NCBI RefSeq assembly: GCF_947487805.1
Contig: NZ_CANKXW010000001.1
Location: 681,501-745,500 of the forward strand
Direction: 5' to 3'
Length of the DNA: 64,000 nucleotides
Source of the DNA: an uncultured Tateyamaria sp.
GTDB lineage: Bacteria; Pseudomonadota; Alphaproteobacteria; Rhodobacterales; Rhodobacteraceae
Position numbers and translations under genes: made by a program. A model generated the notes under the pieces. It saw nothing but the letters and a program-made list of their open reading frames with translations. It was not told the DNA's origin and searched no databases. Below, in pieces: positions 8,352 through 19,849 of this stretch (positions are counted from its first letter, which is position 1; each line of letters begins with the position of its first letter).

Positions 8352-8990
8352 ATGTCAAAACAAGAAATGATTACGCCGGAAAATGCGGCTCTTGTGCTGA
8401 TCGATTTTCAACCCGCGATGTTCCAAGGTGTCGAAAGCCATGATCGCCTTTCGGTGATGCACAACGTGCAGATCCTTGCCAAGGGCGCCAAACTCTTTGG
8501 CTTGCCGACAGTAATCTCAACCGTGGCGAAGGACAGCTTTTCCGGTCCCTTTATGCCGGAGGTGACGGACCTGTACCCCGGTCTCGAAATTATCGACCGC
8601 ACCTCGATCAACTCTTGGGTGGATGAAAATTTCCGCAAGGCCATCGCGGCCACCGGACGCAAGAAAATCGTCCTCGCCGGCCTTTGGACAGAAGCATGTG
8701 TGATGTTCCCGACGCTTGATCTGCTGCGCGAGGGCTATGAAGTCTATATCCCTGCCGATGCGTGTGGCGATGTCACGCCCGAAGCCCATGAGCGCGCGAT
8801 GGACCGATTGGTACAGGCTGGAGCGGTGCCTATGAACGCTCTGCAATTCGTCTTTGAGCTGCAGCAGGACTGGGCGCGTGGCAATACCTACGACGGCGTC
8901 ATGGACATCCTCAAGACCCATACCCCCTACGGCATTCAGGTGAGGTTCTCGAAATGGGCCTTGGGAGAGCACGCTTCCGAAGTTGGCTGA
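8352..8990 (+). CDS. Cysteine hydrolase, isochorismatase family (YcaC-like)
   Basis: Hydrolase of 212 residues with the isochorismatase-like fold. The catalytic triad is visible: Asp in LVLIDFQPAMF near residue 18, Lys in VAKDSFSGPF near residue 59, and the nucleophile Cys in LWTEACVMFPTLDL near residue 116. The length and the following ADACGD segment resemble YcaC-type octameric hydrolases of unknown physiological substrate. It is third in the pirin-XapX-hydrolase series and is followed 123 bp later by an amidohydrolase. A start with RBS AACGGAG (8337-8343) upstream of 8352 supports the chosen ATG. Confidence 0.88.
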   Translation: MSKQEMITPENAALVLIDFQPAMFQGVESHDRLSVMHNVQILAKGAKLFGLPTVISTVAKDSFSGPFMPEVTDLYPGLEIIDRTSINSWVDENFRKAIAATGRKKIVLAGLWTEACVMFPTLDLLREGYEVYIPADACGDVTPEAHERAMDRLVQAGAVPMNALQFVFELQQDWARGNTYDGVMDILKTHTPYGIQVRFSKWALGEHASEVG

Positions 8991-9113
8991 TCAGCCATGC
9001 AACGCTCGCTCGGTCCGAGTTTTTGCCTTGCTGAACCGAGCGGGCGACAGACCATTTCGCCGCCTGCCATGTGGGCATTGAGCACCTCTGTTTTCTTAAA
9101 AAGGACCCACACC

Positions 9114-10979
9114 ATGGCCACGCCTGCCACAATTCTCTTCAACGGAAAAATTACCACGTTGGACCCCAAAGCACCGGATGCGACGGCCATCGCAATCGCG
9201 GATGGCAAAGTTCTGCGGGCCGGATCCGATCAAGAAATACAAATGCTGAAAACCACCGATACGCGGGTCATCGATCTTGGCGGCCGTCGCGTGATTCCAG
9301 GTCTGAATGACAGCCACACACACCTGATCCGCGGCGGTCTGAGCTTCAACATCGAGTTGCGTTGGGAGAACGTGCCATCGGTTTCCGACGCGCTTGCGAT
9401 GTTGCGCAAACAAGCTGCCGTAACCCCTGCGCCGCAATGGGTGCGTGTCGTCGGCGGATGGAGCGAATTCCAGTTCGCCGAATGCCGCATGCCAACGCTG
9501 GCGGAAATAAATGACGCAGCCCCCGACACGCCAGTCTTCATTCTGCATCTTTATGGATCGGCCCTGCTGAACCGCGCTGCGCTGAAAGCGATCGGGATGA
9601 CCAGGGACACGCCGAACCCACCCGGAGGAGAGATCGAACGGGACACCAACGGCAATCCCACGGGCATGCTGGTGGCAAAGCCATCGGCGCTGATCCTCTA
9701 TTCGACCCTGGCGCAAGGCCCGAAACTGCCTCCGGAGGAACAGATCAACTCTACGCGTCATTTCATGCGTGAGCTGAACCGCCTTGGCGTGACATCCGTG
9801 ATCGATGCCGGTGGCGGCGGGCAGAATTACCCCGAGGACTACGACGTCGTCTCACAGCTGAACGAAGAGGGCCATCTTACCGTGCGCATAGCGTACAACC
9901 TCTTTGCGCAGAACGCAGGATCAGAGCTGAGCGATTACGAGAAGTGGGTCGAGATCACCGAACCGGGGGCCGGCGACACCATGCTGCGGATGAATGGGGC
10001 AGGGGAGAACCTGACGTGGTCGGCGGCCGATTTCGAGAATTTTCTTGAGCCGCGCCCTGATTTGGCACCGGTCATGGAAGCGGAGTTGGAAAAGATCGTG
10101 GAACTGCTTGCGGATCGCGAATGGCCGTTCCGTATCCACGCGACATATGACGAGACGATTGATCGGTTCCTGAACGTGTTCGAGCGCGTCAATGGTCGAA
10201 CGCCTTTCAAGACCCGTTTCATCATCGACCACGCGGAAACCATCAGCCAGAAAAATATCGACCGGATCAAAGCGCTCGGTGGCGGGATTGCTACGCAGCA
10301 TCGCATGGCTTTTCAGGGTGAGTACTTTGTAGATCGTTACGGAGCGGATGCTGCCAAGGCCACGCCACCCGTGCGCGATATGCTGAAAACCGGCCTGCCC
10401 GTGGGAGGCGGCACTGATGCGACACGCGTTGCCAGCTATGATCCTTGGATGGCGATGTACTGGCTGACCACCGGCAAGACCATGGGCGGTCTGCGGCTTT
10501 ATGGCGATGACAACCTGCTGACCCGCGAAGAGGCGGTGTCGATATGGACGACAGGCTCGGCCTGGTTCTCGGGTGAAGCAGATGTGAAAGGCACATTGGC
10601 CGAAGGCATGTATGCGGATCTGGCCGTGCTCTCTGACGACTTGATGACCGTGCCAGAGGACAAGATCCGCAGCATCACTTCGGTTCTGACCATGGTGGAT
10701 GGCAGGGTTGTCCATGGCACAGGCGACTATGCCGACCTGTCGCCGCCAATGCCGCCCGCCAGCCCTGACTGGGGCAGCACCGCGACATTCGCGACACCTG
10801 CCATGCGGGATGTGCCCCAAGCCCCGGCCCCGATGCAGATGCGGGCCTGTGCAGACGGGTGTGCGTCGGGATGCGGGATGCACGGCCACAACCACCAGAT
10901 CGCATGGGCCAACCCAATTCCCGTGCGAGACCCAAAAGCGTTCTGGGGCGCATTGGGCTGTTCCTGTTTCATGGCTTGA
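9114..10979 (+). CDS. Amidohydrolase, YtcJ-like, with Cys/His-rich C-terminal tail
   Basis: Metal-dependent hydrolase of 621 residues in the YtcJ/amidohydrolase-3 group. The N-terminal composite beta domain (ILFNGKITTLDP) leads into the metal motif NDSHTHL near residue 65, a later His in IIDHAE near residue 370 and the catalytic Asp in GGGTDATR near residue 430. The start MATPATI is chosen because the family begins here; the upstream in-frame extension is unlike it. The last ~50 residues are unusual: they contain C-x3-C-x3-C, then HGHNH, and end in GCSCFMA. This tail looks metal binding and is not part of the catalytic barrel. The substrate is unknown. Confidence 0.85.
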   Translation: MATPATILFNGKITTLDPKAPDATAIAIADGKVLRAGSDQEIQMLKTTDTRVIDLGGRRVIPGLNDSHTHLIRGGLSFNIELRWENVPSVSDALAMLRKQAAVTPAPQWVRVVGGWSEFQFAECRMPTLAEINDAAPDTPVFILHLYGSALLNRAALKAIGMTRDTPNPPGGEIERDTNGNPTGMLVAKPSALILYSTLAQGPKLPPEEQINSTRHFMRELNRLGVTSVIDAGGGGQNYPEDYDVVSQLNEEGHLTVRIAYNLFAQNAGSELSDYEKWVEITEPGAGDTMLRMNGAGENLTWSAADFENFLEPRPDLAPVMEAELEKIVELLADREWPFRIHATYDETIDRFLNVFERVNGRTPFKTRFIIDHAETISQKNIDRIKALGGGIATQHRMAFQGEYFVDRYGADAAKATPPVRDMLKTGLPVGGGTDATRVASYDPWMAMYWLTTGKTMGGLRLYGDDNLLTREEAVSIWTTGSAWFSGEADVKGTLAEGMYADLAVLSDDLMTVPEDKIRSITSVLTMVDGRVVHGTGDYADLSPPMPPASPDWGSTATFATPAMRDVPQAPAPMQMRACADGCASGCGMHGHNHQIAWANPIPVRDPKAFWGALGCSCFMA

Positions 10980-10991
10980 TTGGAGCTCAAA

Positions 10992-11294
10992 ATGGCAAGC
11001 GAGATCGAAATTCGCTATGTGGAAAGTGATACCAAGGGCCGATTTTCGACCGTGATCAAAGGGGTTCCGGAAGAGGCCGAACTGACGATCTCCAAAGCGA
11101 CGCCGCAGCTTGTCATCGCTGACCACACTTTTGTTCCTGTGGCCCTGCGTGGGAGCGGTGCAGCCAAGGCGCTTGCCCTGCACTTGATCGCGGACGCGCG
11201 GAGAAAGAAGCAACGAATTGTTCCGTTGTGTCCATTTCTGCGGGCCTATGCTGAGAAACACCGGGACGCGCTCAGCGATGTCATTCAGTGGTGA
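10992..11294 (+). CDS. Small GNAT-family N-acetyltransferase (YjdJ-like)
   Basis: A 100-residue GNAT of the minimal type. It shows a beta strand LVIADHTFVPVALRGSGAA, where RGSGAA is the acetyl-CoA pyrophosphate loop, and a helix ALALHLIADARRKKQRIVPL followed by CPFLRAYAEKH, which is the pattern of the 'GCN5-related N-acetyltransferase-like' group. The ATG at 10992 is preceded by GGAG at 10982. It follows the amidohydrolase by 12 bp and is probably co-transcribed. The substrate is unknown. Confidence 0.82.
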   Translation: MASEIEIRYVESDTKGRFSTVIKGVPEEAELTISKATPQLVIADHTFVPVALRGSGAAKALALHLIADARRKKQRIVPLCPFLRAYAEKHRDALSDVIQW

Positions 11295-11471
11295 CGGGTG
11301 CGCATCACAGTTTCAGCGGACCCTTGGCTTCGCTGCCGGCGCCTCTCGATTTCAAGGCATCGACATTTCCCCTTGTAGTGCGCGGTGCCTGTTCTGACGA
11401 GAAATCAAGCGGCCTTTGCCCATCAACTTGTCAATTGACCTAGAAACCGTACCGCACAGGAGAATCCGAAG

Positions 11472-11924
11472 ATGACGAAGTTCACGTTGAATGGCCAACC
11501 CGTAGAGGTGGACAATCCGCCCGAAGAATTGCTTTTGCTTGTTATACGCGACGGCGTCGGCCTGAAGGGTACGAAATATGGCTGCGGCGCGGCCATGTGC
11601 GGCGCGTGCACCGTTCATGTGAATGGCGAAGCGAGTTTTGCCTGTCAGCTGACCGTGGGCGATGTCGAGGGTGCTACGGTCACGACGATAGAAGGCCTGT
11701 CGTCGGACGGAACACACCCGCTTCAGAAAGCCTGGATTGACGAACAGGTGCCGCAATGTGGTTATTGCCAGTCCGGCCAGATCATGCGGGCGGCGGCATT
11801 GTTGTCGGAAATTTCCAACCCGTCGCGCGCAGAGATTGTCGATTACATGAGCGCGAACCTGTGCCGCTGTGGAACCTACAACCGGATTTTCAAAGCGGTC
11901 GAACGCGCCGCGCGGGAGGTGTGA
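11472..11924 (+). CDS. Molybdenum hydroxylase [2Fe-2S] subunit, IorA-like
   Basis: Small electron-transfer subunit (150 residues) of a xanthine-oxidase-family hydroxylase such as isoquinoline 1-oxidoreductase. The plant-type cluster is held by C-x4-C-x2-C in GCGAAMCGACTVHVNG, near residues 38-50, and a downstream Cys in FACQLTVGD. The second, C-terminal cluster is held by CGYCQSGQIM near residue 98 and LCRCGTY near residue 132. An AGGAG at 11458-11462 precedes the ATG by 9 bp. The large subunit starts 2 bp after the stop. There is no FAD subunit, as in the two-subunit IorAB type, where electrons go to a cytochrome. Confidence 0.92.
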   Translation: MTKFTLNGQPVEVDNPPEELLLLVIRDGVGLKGTKYGCGAAMCGACTVHVNGEASFACQLTVGDVEGATVTTIEGLSSDGTHPLQKAWIDEQVPQCGYCQSGQIMRAAALLSEISNPSRAEIVDYMSANLCRCGTYNRIFKAVERAAREV

Positions 11925-11925
11925 C

Positions 11926-14124
11926 ATGGCCCACCGAAGCACACATGCGACGCTGTGTCGGCGCGGATTCTTGAAAGCGTCTGCGGGGCTTTCCTTTGTC
12001 GTCGGCGCAGGTGGACTTTTGTCCGTCGACGCGCAGGCTGCCGGTTCGGAAATGTTGAAGGTGAACCCCTGGATGACGATCCGCGCCGATGGCAAGATTT
12101 CGATCATTTTCCCGTCCACCGAAATGGGACAAAGCAGCTACTCAACACTTCCCCAAATTCTGGCCGAAGAGCTGGATGCGGACTGGGGCGATGTCGTCAT
12201 CGAGCAGTTGAACGAAGACGACCGCACCTTTGGCAATCCGGCGTTCGGTGGCGTTCTCTATACGGCGGGCAGCACCGGGGTTGAGGGGTATTTCGACCCG
12301 ATGCGCAAGGCTGGCGCACAGGCGCGCGACGTCCTGTTGCAGATCGCGGCGCGCGAGATCGGCGTTGACAAGAAAACTCTGATGACCGCACCCAGCGCCG
12401 TGGTGACGCAGGATGGCACACGCATCAGCTATGGCGATTTGGCCGCTGCGGGTGCCGAAGGGATCCAAATTCCCGGTGCTGATGACGTCCCGCTGAAACC
12501 CGTCGATGCCTTTCGGATTATCGGGCATGACATTCCGCGTCGAGACGTTCCCGCAAAGAGCACCGGCAAGGCGGTGTACGCCATTGATGTGACCCTGCCC
12601 GATATGGCCTATGCCTGCATCCAGCGTGCACCGGTCGAAGGGGAACGACCCGTTGCGGTGCAAGATGACGAGGCACGGGCGATGCCCGGTGTGCTGGACA
12701 TTGTGGCACTGCCCGATGCGGTTGCGGTGGTTGCGGAAACCTATTGGAGTGCGCTGTTGGCGCGGGGAACATTGGATATCACATGGTCGGAAACGTCGCC
12801 ATTTCGCGCCCATGGCAGCGAGGCCACGATGGCCCTCTACGCCGCCGAGGCCGAGTCTCCTTCGGAGACACCAGCGGTCTGGGCAAAAAAAGGTGATGCG
12901 TCGGCGGCGATTTCGGGCGCAGACACGCGGCTGACCCAAACCTACCTGTCGGACTATGCGTATCACGCCCAGATCGAACCCATGGCAGCTGTCGCGCATG
13001 TCGACGCAGACGGCAAAGGCGCCGAGGTCTGGGCCGGCACGCAGACCCAATCCTGGACAACGAACACGGTCATGGACGTATTGGAAACGACCCGGGATCG
13101 CGTCCGGCTGAACATGATGACAATGGGCGGTGGTTTCGGTCGACGTACTGCCTTTGTCCAGGACTATGTCCGCGACGCGCTGCTGTGTTCGAAATCGGTG
13201 GGCAGGCCGGTCAAGGTGATCTGGACGCGCGAGGATGACGTCAAGAACGGCGTGTTCCGGCCGCTGGCGGTGCAACGGATGTCGGGTGGTGTGTCAACGG
13301 ATGGAATGCTGCAAGGCTTCCATCACCGGGTGGCCACACCGACTGTCATCGGATTCTTCAATCCCGGGCGCTGGAACGCGGTAAAACCGAACGATGTCAT
13401 TTCGATGCGGGGGGCGGAGAGCAAGTTCTATTCGATCCCGGACTTTCTGGCCGATCACGTGATCACCGAACGCCAGGCGCGGCTGTCGCCCTATCGCGGT
13501 ATCGGCGCGGCATATACAGGGTTTGCCGCCGAAGCCTTTATGGACGAATTGGCCGAGGCGGCCGGTCGCGATCCTTTGGATTTCCGTCTGGATCTGGTTG
13601 AGGATAACCTGCGTGGCCGTCATCTGTTGGGCAAGGTGGCCGAGATGTCAGACTGGCGCAATCGTGGCGATCGCGCCATGGGGCTTGCCTTTGCCGGTTA
13701 CCATTCATCAATGGCCGCGGGTGTCGTCGAAATCGCGCTTGACCGGAATAGCGGTGAAATTAGTCTGAAACATATCTGGGTGGCCGCAGACGCTGGATTG
13801 ATCGTGTCGCCGGACAATGCCCACAATCAGATCGAAGGGGCCGCCGTGTTCGGAATCTCCTGCGCCTTGACAGAACGGATCGACATCGAGGCAGGCGAAG
13901 TCGTCCAGAACAACTACTGGGACTACGAAATCACCCGTGCACACCAGGTGCCTCCGATTGATGTCTACATGGCGCAAGTGAACGCACATCCGACCGGCGT
14001 TGGTGAACTGGGCCTGCCCTTCGTACCCCCCGCAATTGCCAACGCATTTCACGCCCTGACCGGCAAGCGCCTGCGTCACATGCCGTTCACCCCGGACCGG
14101 GTCCTCGAGGTACTCAACAGCTGA
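11926..14124 (+). CDS. Molybdopterin-binding aldehyde/isoquinoline oxidoreductase subunit, IorB-like
   Basis: Catalytic molybdopterin subunit (732 residues) of the IorAB-type hydroxylase, oxidising a heteroaromatic ring or aldehyde carbon with water as oxygen donor. Residues 12-20 (RRGFLKASA) are a twin-arginine export signal followed by a hydrophobic stretch and AQAA, so the enzyme is probably periplasmic with its small subunit carried along. Motifs include EMGQSSYSTLPQILAEEL near residue 67, the molybdopterin-contact TMGGGFGRR near residue 400, and GELGLPFVPPAIANAFHALT near the C-terminus, which carries the conserved catalytic Glu region. The start at 11926 follows the small subunit directly. 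No maturation factor of the XdhC/CoxI type is in view. Confidence 0.9.
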   Translation: MAHRSTHATLCRRGFLKASAGLSFVVGAGGLLSVDAQAAGSEMLKVNPWMTIRADGKISIIFPSTEMGQSSYSTLPQILAEELDADWGDVVIEQLNEDDRTFGNPAFGGVLYTAGSTGVEGYFDPMRKAGAQARDVLLQIAAREIGVDKKTLMTAPSAVVTQDGTRISYGDLAAAGAEGIQIPGADDVPLKPVDAFRIIGHDIPRRDVPAKSTGKAVYAIDVTLPDMAYACIQRAPVEGERPVAVQDDEARAMPGVLDIVALPDAVAVVAETYWSALLARGTLDITWSETSPFRAHGSEATMALYAAEAESPSETPAVWAKKGDASAAISGADTRLTQTYLSDYAYHAQIEPMAAVAHVDADGKGAEVWAGTQTQSWTTNTVMDVLETTRDRVRLNMMTMGGGFGRRTAFVQDYVRDALLCSKSVGRPVKVIWTREDDVKNGVFRPLAVQRMSGGVSTDGMLQGFHHRVATPTVIGFFNPGRWNAVKPNDVISMRGAESKFYSIPDFLADHVITERQARLSPYRGIGAAYTGFAAEAFMDELAEAAGRDPLDFRLDLVEDNLRGRHLLGKVAEMSDWRNRGDRAMGLAFAGYHSSMAAGVVEIALDRNSGEISLKHIWVAADAGLIVSPDNAHNQIEGAAVFGISCALTERIDIEAGEVVQNNYWDYEITRAHQVPPIDVYMAQVNAHPTGVGELGLPFVPPAIANAFHALTGKRLRHMPFTPDRVLEVLNS

Positions 14125-14220
14125 TAAATCCAATGCACGCACGAATGCAGATCGGCAACAGCATCCACGCGCGTTGCCGCCGATCCCTGAATTTCCCAAA
14201 TATCCGGAGAGCGAACAAAC

Positions 14221-15837
14221 ATGCCGAACACACCTGAAGACGCGAATGTGACGACCGCTCCTGCGGGGGCATTTTCGCCGTTTGGTCATGTTGCCTTTGC
14301 GCTGCTGTGGACCGCAACGCTGATTTCGAATGTCGGCACCTGGATGCATGATGTCGGTGCAGGGTGGTTGATGACCACTCTCAATCCAAGCCCCGCTGTC
14401 GTGACGCTTGTTCAGGCGGCAACCACGCTGCCGGTCTTCCTTTTTGCTCTTTTTGCAGGAACTCTGGCAGACAGGTTGGACAAGCGTCGCATGCTGATCA
14501 CGATCAATATCATCGCGACCTGCGTTGCCGTCCTGCTGACAGTGATCGTGTGGCAGGAGGCGATGACGCCGGTTTTGCTGATCTTGTTCACTTTTGCCAT
14601 GGGAACTGGCGCTGCGTTCATGGCACCTGCCTGGCAGGCGGTTGTCCCGCAACTGGTGCCGCGTGAGAAACTCAAGCCTGCCATCGCGCTGAATTCGATG
14701 GGGATCAATATCAGCCGGGCCATCGGCCCCGCATTGGCCGGGCTCTTGATTGCCAGTGTGGGTTTGGCTGCGCCTTTCGCCCTGAACGCGGCCAGCCACC
14801 TTGTCATCATTCTGGCGCTCGTTTTGTGGAAGCCGCCGGTTGCAGACAAGTCGCGCTATCACGGGCCAATTCTTGGCGATATGGCAACCGGTTTGCGCCA
14901 CGTGCGCTACAACGATGCACTGAAGGAAACGGCTTACAGGTCAATGGCCTTCTTCATCTTTGCCTCGGCTTATTGGTCGCTGTTGCCATTGATCGCAAGG
15001 CAGGCAGAGGGGGGCGGTTCGGAACTTTACGGTATCCTGATGGCATTGATCGGGACGGGCGCTGTGACAGGCGCGTTGCTCTTGCCTCGCCTTGCAAAGA
15101 AGATCTCGTCTGACACGACCGTCCGTGCCGGGACCGTGGGCACCATGATCGCACTTTGCGCGATGGCGGTTTCGGCGACACCAAACGCCTTGATGCTCGC
15201 CGCCTTTCTGGGCGGGTTGTCGTGGATCGCGGTTTTGACCTCATTCAATGTATCTGCACAGATGGCGCTGCCTGATTGGGTCCGGGCGCGGGGCCTCGCC
15301 GTTTTCCTGATGGTGTTTTTTGGCTCGATGGCGACGGGATCCATCATATGGGGGCAGGTGGCCAACGCGTCATCGGTTCAGGTGGCTTTGCTGATCGCAA
15401 CGGTTGGCCTTGGCCTCGGCATCGTCGTGACCCGCAAATTCAAGGTGGGCAAGGGCGAGACGTCGGACCTTGCGCCCGCGTCGGTCTGGCCGGAAGCGCC
15501 AAGCCTGAACCCGGGGCAGGCGACGCATCAAAAGGCAATGGTTACGGTCGAATACCAGGTGGCCGAGGCCCAACGCGACGCATTCCTTGAAAAACTGCAC
15601 ACTTTTGCAAGGGAAAGGTACAGAGATGGCGCAACACGCTGGTTCGTGCATGAAAGTGTCGAAACGCCCGGCACATGGGTCGAAACATTTCACCTGCCAA
15701 GCTGGTCCGAGCACCTTGAGCAACATGAACGTGTGACGAGAGACGACGCGGACTTGCAATCAGAACTGCGCGCCTTTGACACACGGGCATCGGGGCCCGT
15801 GGTGCGCCATTTCGTATCGGCCGCATCCGGTGAATGA
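14221..15837 (+). CDS. MFS exporter fused to an antibiotic-biosynthesis-monooxygenase-like domain
   Basis: A 538-residue protein. Residues ~20-405 are a 12-helix major facilitator of the EntS/MFS_3 type, with FALFAGTLADRLDKRR as the loop 2-3 signature. Residues ~440-538 are soluble and resemble the ABM/heme-oxygenase-like ferredoxin fold (VTVEYQVAEAQRDAFLEKLH then WVETFHLPSWSEHLEQHERV). The MFS-ABM fusion is found in several proteobacteria, and its substrate is generally unknown. It starts 96 bp after iorB in the same direction, so it may export a product of the hydroxylase (inference). Confidence 0.87.
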   Translation: MPNTPEDANVTTAPAGAFSPFGHVAFALLWTATLISNVGTWMHDVGAGWLMTTLNPSPAVVTLVQAATTLPVFLFALFAGTLADRLDKRRMLITINIIATCVAVLLTVIVWQEAMTPVLLILFTFAMGTGAAFMAPAWQAVVPQLVPREKLKPAIALNSMGINISRAIGPALAGLLIASVGLAAPFALNAASHLVIILALVLWKPPVADKSRYHGPILGDMATGLRHVRYNDALKETAYRSMAFFIFASAYWSLLPLIARQAEGGGSELYGILMALIGTGAVTGALLLPRLAKKISSDTTVRAGTVGTMIALCAMAVSATPNALMLAAFLGGLSWIAVLTSFNVSAQMALPDWVRARGLAVFLMVFFGSMATGSIIWGQVANASSVQVALLIATVGLGLGIVVTRKFKVGKGETSDLAPASVWPEAPSLNPGQATHQKAMVTVEYQVAEAQRDAFLEKLHTFARERYRDGATRWFVHESVETPGTWVETFHLPSWSEHLEQHERVTRDDADLQSELRAFDTRASGPVVRHFVSAASGE

Positions 15838-16210
15838 ACCCGATGTACATGGCTGTACGTGGCGCACAGAAAATGTCTGGCCCGTGCGTAATGGCCTGTC
15901 CATTTTGGGGACGCCACAAAGTGCTGAAACGATTTCTCGCGGGTGGTCTTTTCAAAAAATTGACGGCCGGCCTTCGGACCCGTCCGGCCGCGTGCCGGAG
16001 TTTCCCGCTTAGAGCTGGCTTTGGTTGTCCATATGGGCACGCTGCCCCGGCAATCGAAAACTGGCGATGCCAACCCTATACCGCGCGCCCGCCATCTGAT
16101 CCGCAATGCCCGGAACAGCAACTGTGCAAAGTTTTCATGGCGCACCTATTGAGCTTCCAGTAACTGGAGGCCTTATCTGAGGATGCGACAGACAAGTCAG
16201 GGGCTGGATC
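15838..16210. other. 373-bp intergenic region before copA
   Basis: No convincing gene. A 7-bp G+C hairpin (CGGCCGG 15964-15970 with CCGGCCG 15984-15990) lies 130 bp after the MFS gene but has no T-tract, so it is a weak terminator candidate. The last 65 bp hold the copper-responsive promoter. An open frame of about 109 codons beginning at 15834 overlaps the MFS stop but has no recognisable fold and was not called. Confidence 0.6.
16149..16179 (+). promoter_or_regulatory. CueR-type copper promoter of copA
   Basis: A -35 TTGAGC (16149-16154) and a -10 TATCTG (16174-16179) are separated by 19 bp, the overlong spacer typical of MerR-family promoters. The spacer carries the dyad CTTCCAGT-A-ACTGGAGG (16154-16170; 7 of 8 arm positions symmetric), close to known CueR operators. 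With cueR two genes downstream, this is very likely the CueR-activated promoter of the copA-cueR operon. Confidence 0.8.
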
Positions 16211-18721
<2,511 letters not shown>

Positions 18722-18731
18722 GACGCAGAAA

Positions 18732-19124
18732 ATGAACATCGGAGAAGTTTCGGAACGCTCAGGCCTGCCTGCCAAGACTATCAGGTACTACGAAGATATC
18801 GGTCTGGTGCGCCCGCTGCGCAGCGACAACGGCTATCGATCGTTCCGTGAAGCCGATCTGCACAAACTCGCGTTCCTGGGGCGTGCCCGCACCCTCGGGT
18901 TCTCGATCGAGGCGTGCCGGACCCTGCTGGGCCTTTACGAGGATGGCTCCCGAGAGAGTGCACAGGTCAAAACAGTGGCCGAGGCTCATCTGGCGGAAAT
19001 CGATGTGAAAATTGCCCAGTTGCGTGACATGCGAGATACCTTGTCTCACTTGGTGGACGCATGTCGCGGCGACGACCGACCCGATTGTCCCATCCTGCGC
19101 GACCTGTCTGGAGGGCGGGACTAG
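18732..19124 (+). CDS. cueR: Cu(I)-responsive MerR-family regulator CueR
   Basis: A 130-residue MerR-family activator that senses Cu(I) and remodels promoters with 19-20 bp spacers. The start MNIGEVSERSGLPAKTIRYY gives the canonical winged helix; a longer in-frame extension into copA is not family-like. A coiled coil follows, and the C-terminal metal loop CRGDDRPDC has the C-x7-C spacing that defines CueR copper binding. It lies 10 bp after copA in one operon whose promoter has a matching dyad, so autoregulation is expected. Confidence 0.94.
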   Translation: MNIGEVSERSGLPAKTIRYYEDIGLVRPLRSDNGYRSFREADLHKLAFLGRARTLGFSIEACRTLLGLYEDGSRESAQVKTVAEAHLAEIDVKIAQLRDMRDTLSHLVDACRGDDRPDCPILRDLSGGRD

Positions 19125-19264
19125 GAAGCGCCAAGGTGCTGACTGCGAAAAAGATGGGCAATTCAGGTCGATGTGCTTGATTTCTGTGCGGGTCCAGTCA
19201 GGGCAGGGAGGCAATCGCCAGGCGCGCCGTTGACGTGCCGCGGGGCGGGCCGAATGTCGGCCAC

Positions 19265-19849
19265 ATGATCCAGAACCTGCGCATCCTCGTTGTCGAACCA
19301 AATCCCGAGCGGGTGCGCGAGATCGTCGATGCCCTGAGCGAGGCAGGTTGGTCCGACGTCAAAGCTTTGGCGCAGATTTCGGCGCTGGACCGCACGGTCA
19401 AGGATTTTGCCCCCGATATCGTCCTGATCGATCTGGCAAACCCGGATCGCGACACGCTGGAACATATCTCGTATGCCACCGAGACGACGAAACGCGCGGT
19501 TGCGCTGTTCGTGGACCAGACGGATGACGACCTGACGCAGGCCGCATTGAACGCCGGTGTCAGCGCCTATGTGGTGGATGGCTTGAAAATGGAGCGGATC
19601 AAGGCCGTTCTGCAAACGGCCATCGCCCGGTTCAAGATCATGCGCCAGATGCAGTCGGAACTGGACGCCGCAAAACAGGCGCTCGAAGACCGCAAGACAA
19701 TTGATCGCGCCAAGGGGATCCTGATGCGCCAGCGCGGCATGTCCGAGGATGATGCCTATAACCTGCTGCGCAAGACTGCCATGGGCCAGAACAAGAAGGT
19801 TATCGACGTGGCCCAGGCCCTCGTCACAGCTGCGGAGTTGCTGTCATGA
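19265..19849 (+). CDS. nasT: ANTAR-domain nitrate response regulator NasT
   Basis: RNA-binding antiterminator of 194 residues. Residues 1-120 are a receiver-like domain (LRILVVEP, then IVLIDLANPD), followed by a helix and a C-terminal ANTAR domain (KTIDRAKGILMRQRGMSEDD, then NLLRKTA). In the NasS-NasT system, NasS holds NasT inactive until nitrate or nitrite is bound. Free NasT then binds paired hexaloop hairpins in the nas leader and prevents termination. The ATG at 19265 gives the usual receiver start; an upstream in-frame ATG at 19235 lacks family sequence. The stop overlaps nasS by 4 bp. The matching hairpins lie at 21087-21132. Confidence 0.95.
   Translation: MIQNLRILVVEPNPERVREIVDALSEAGWSDVKALAQISALDRTVKDFAPDIVLIDLANPDRDTLEHISYATETTKRAVALFVDQTDDDLTQAALNAGVSAYVVDGLKMERIKAVLQTAIARFKIMRQMQSELDAAKQALEDRKTIDRAKGILMRQRGMSEDDAYNLLRKTAMGQNKKVIDVAQALVTAAELLS

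Noticed and set aside
9921-11261. Long open frame (446 codons) on the minus strand opposite the amidohydrolase
   Set aside because: It lies entirely antisense to well-supported genes, its translation has no recognisable domain, and long antisense frames are expected from high-GC codon bias.
15834-16163. Possible 109-residue gene overlapping the MFS stop
   Set aside because: It has no RBS, an Arg/Pro-rich sequence without a fold, and covers the CueR promoter.
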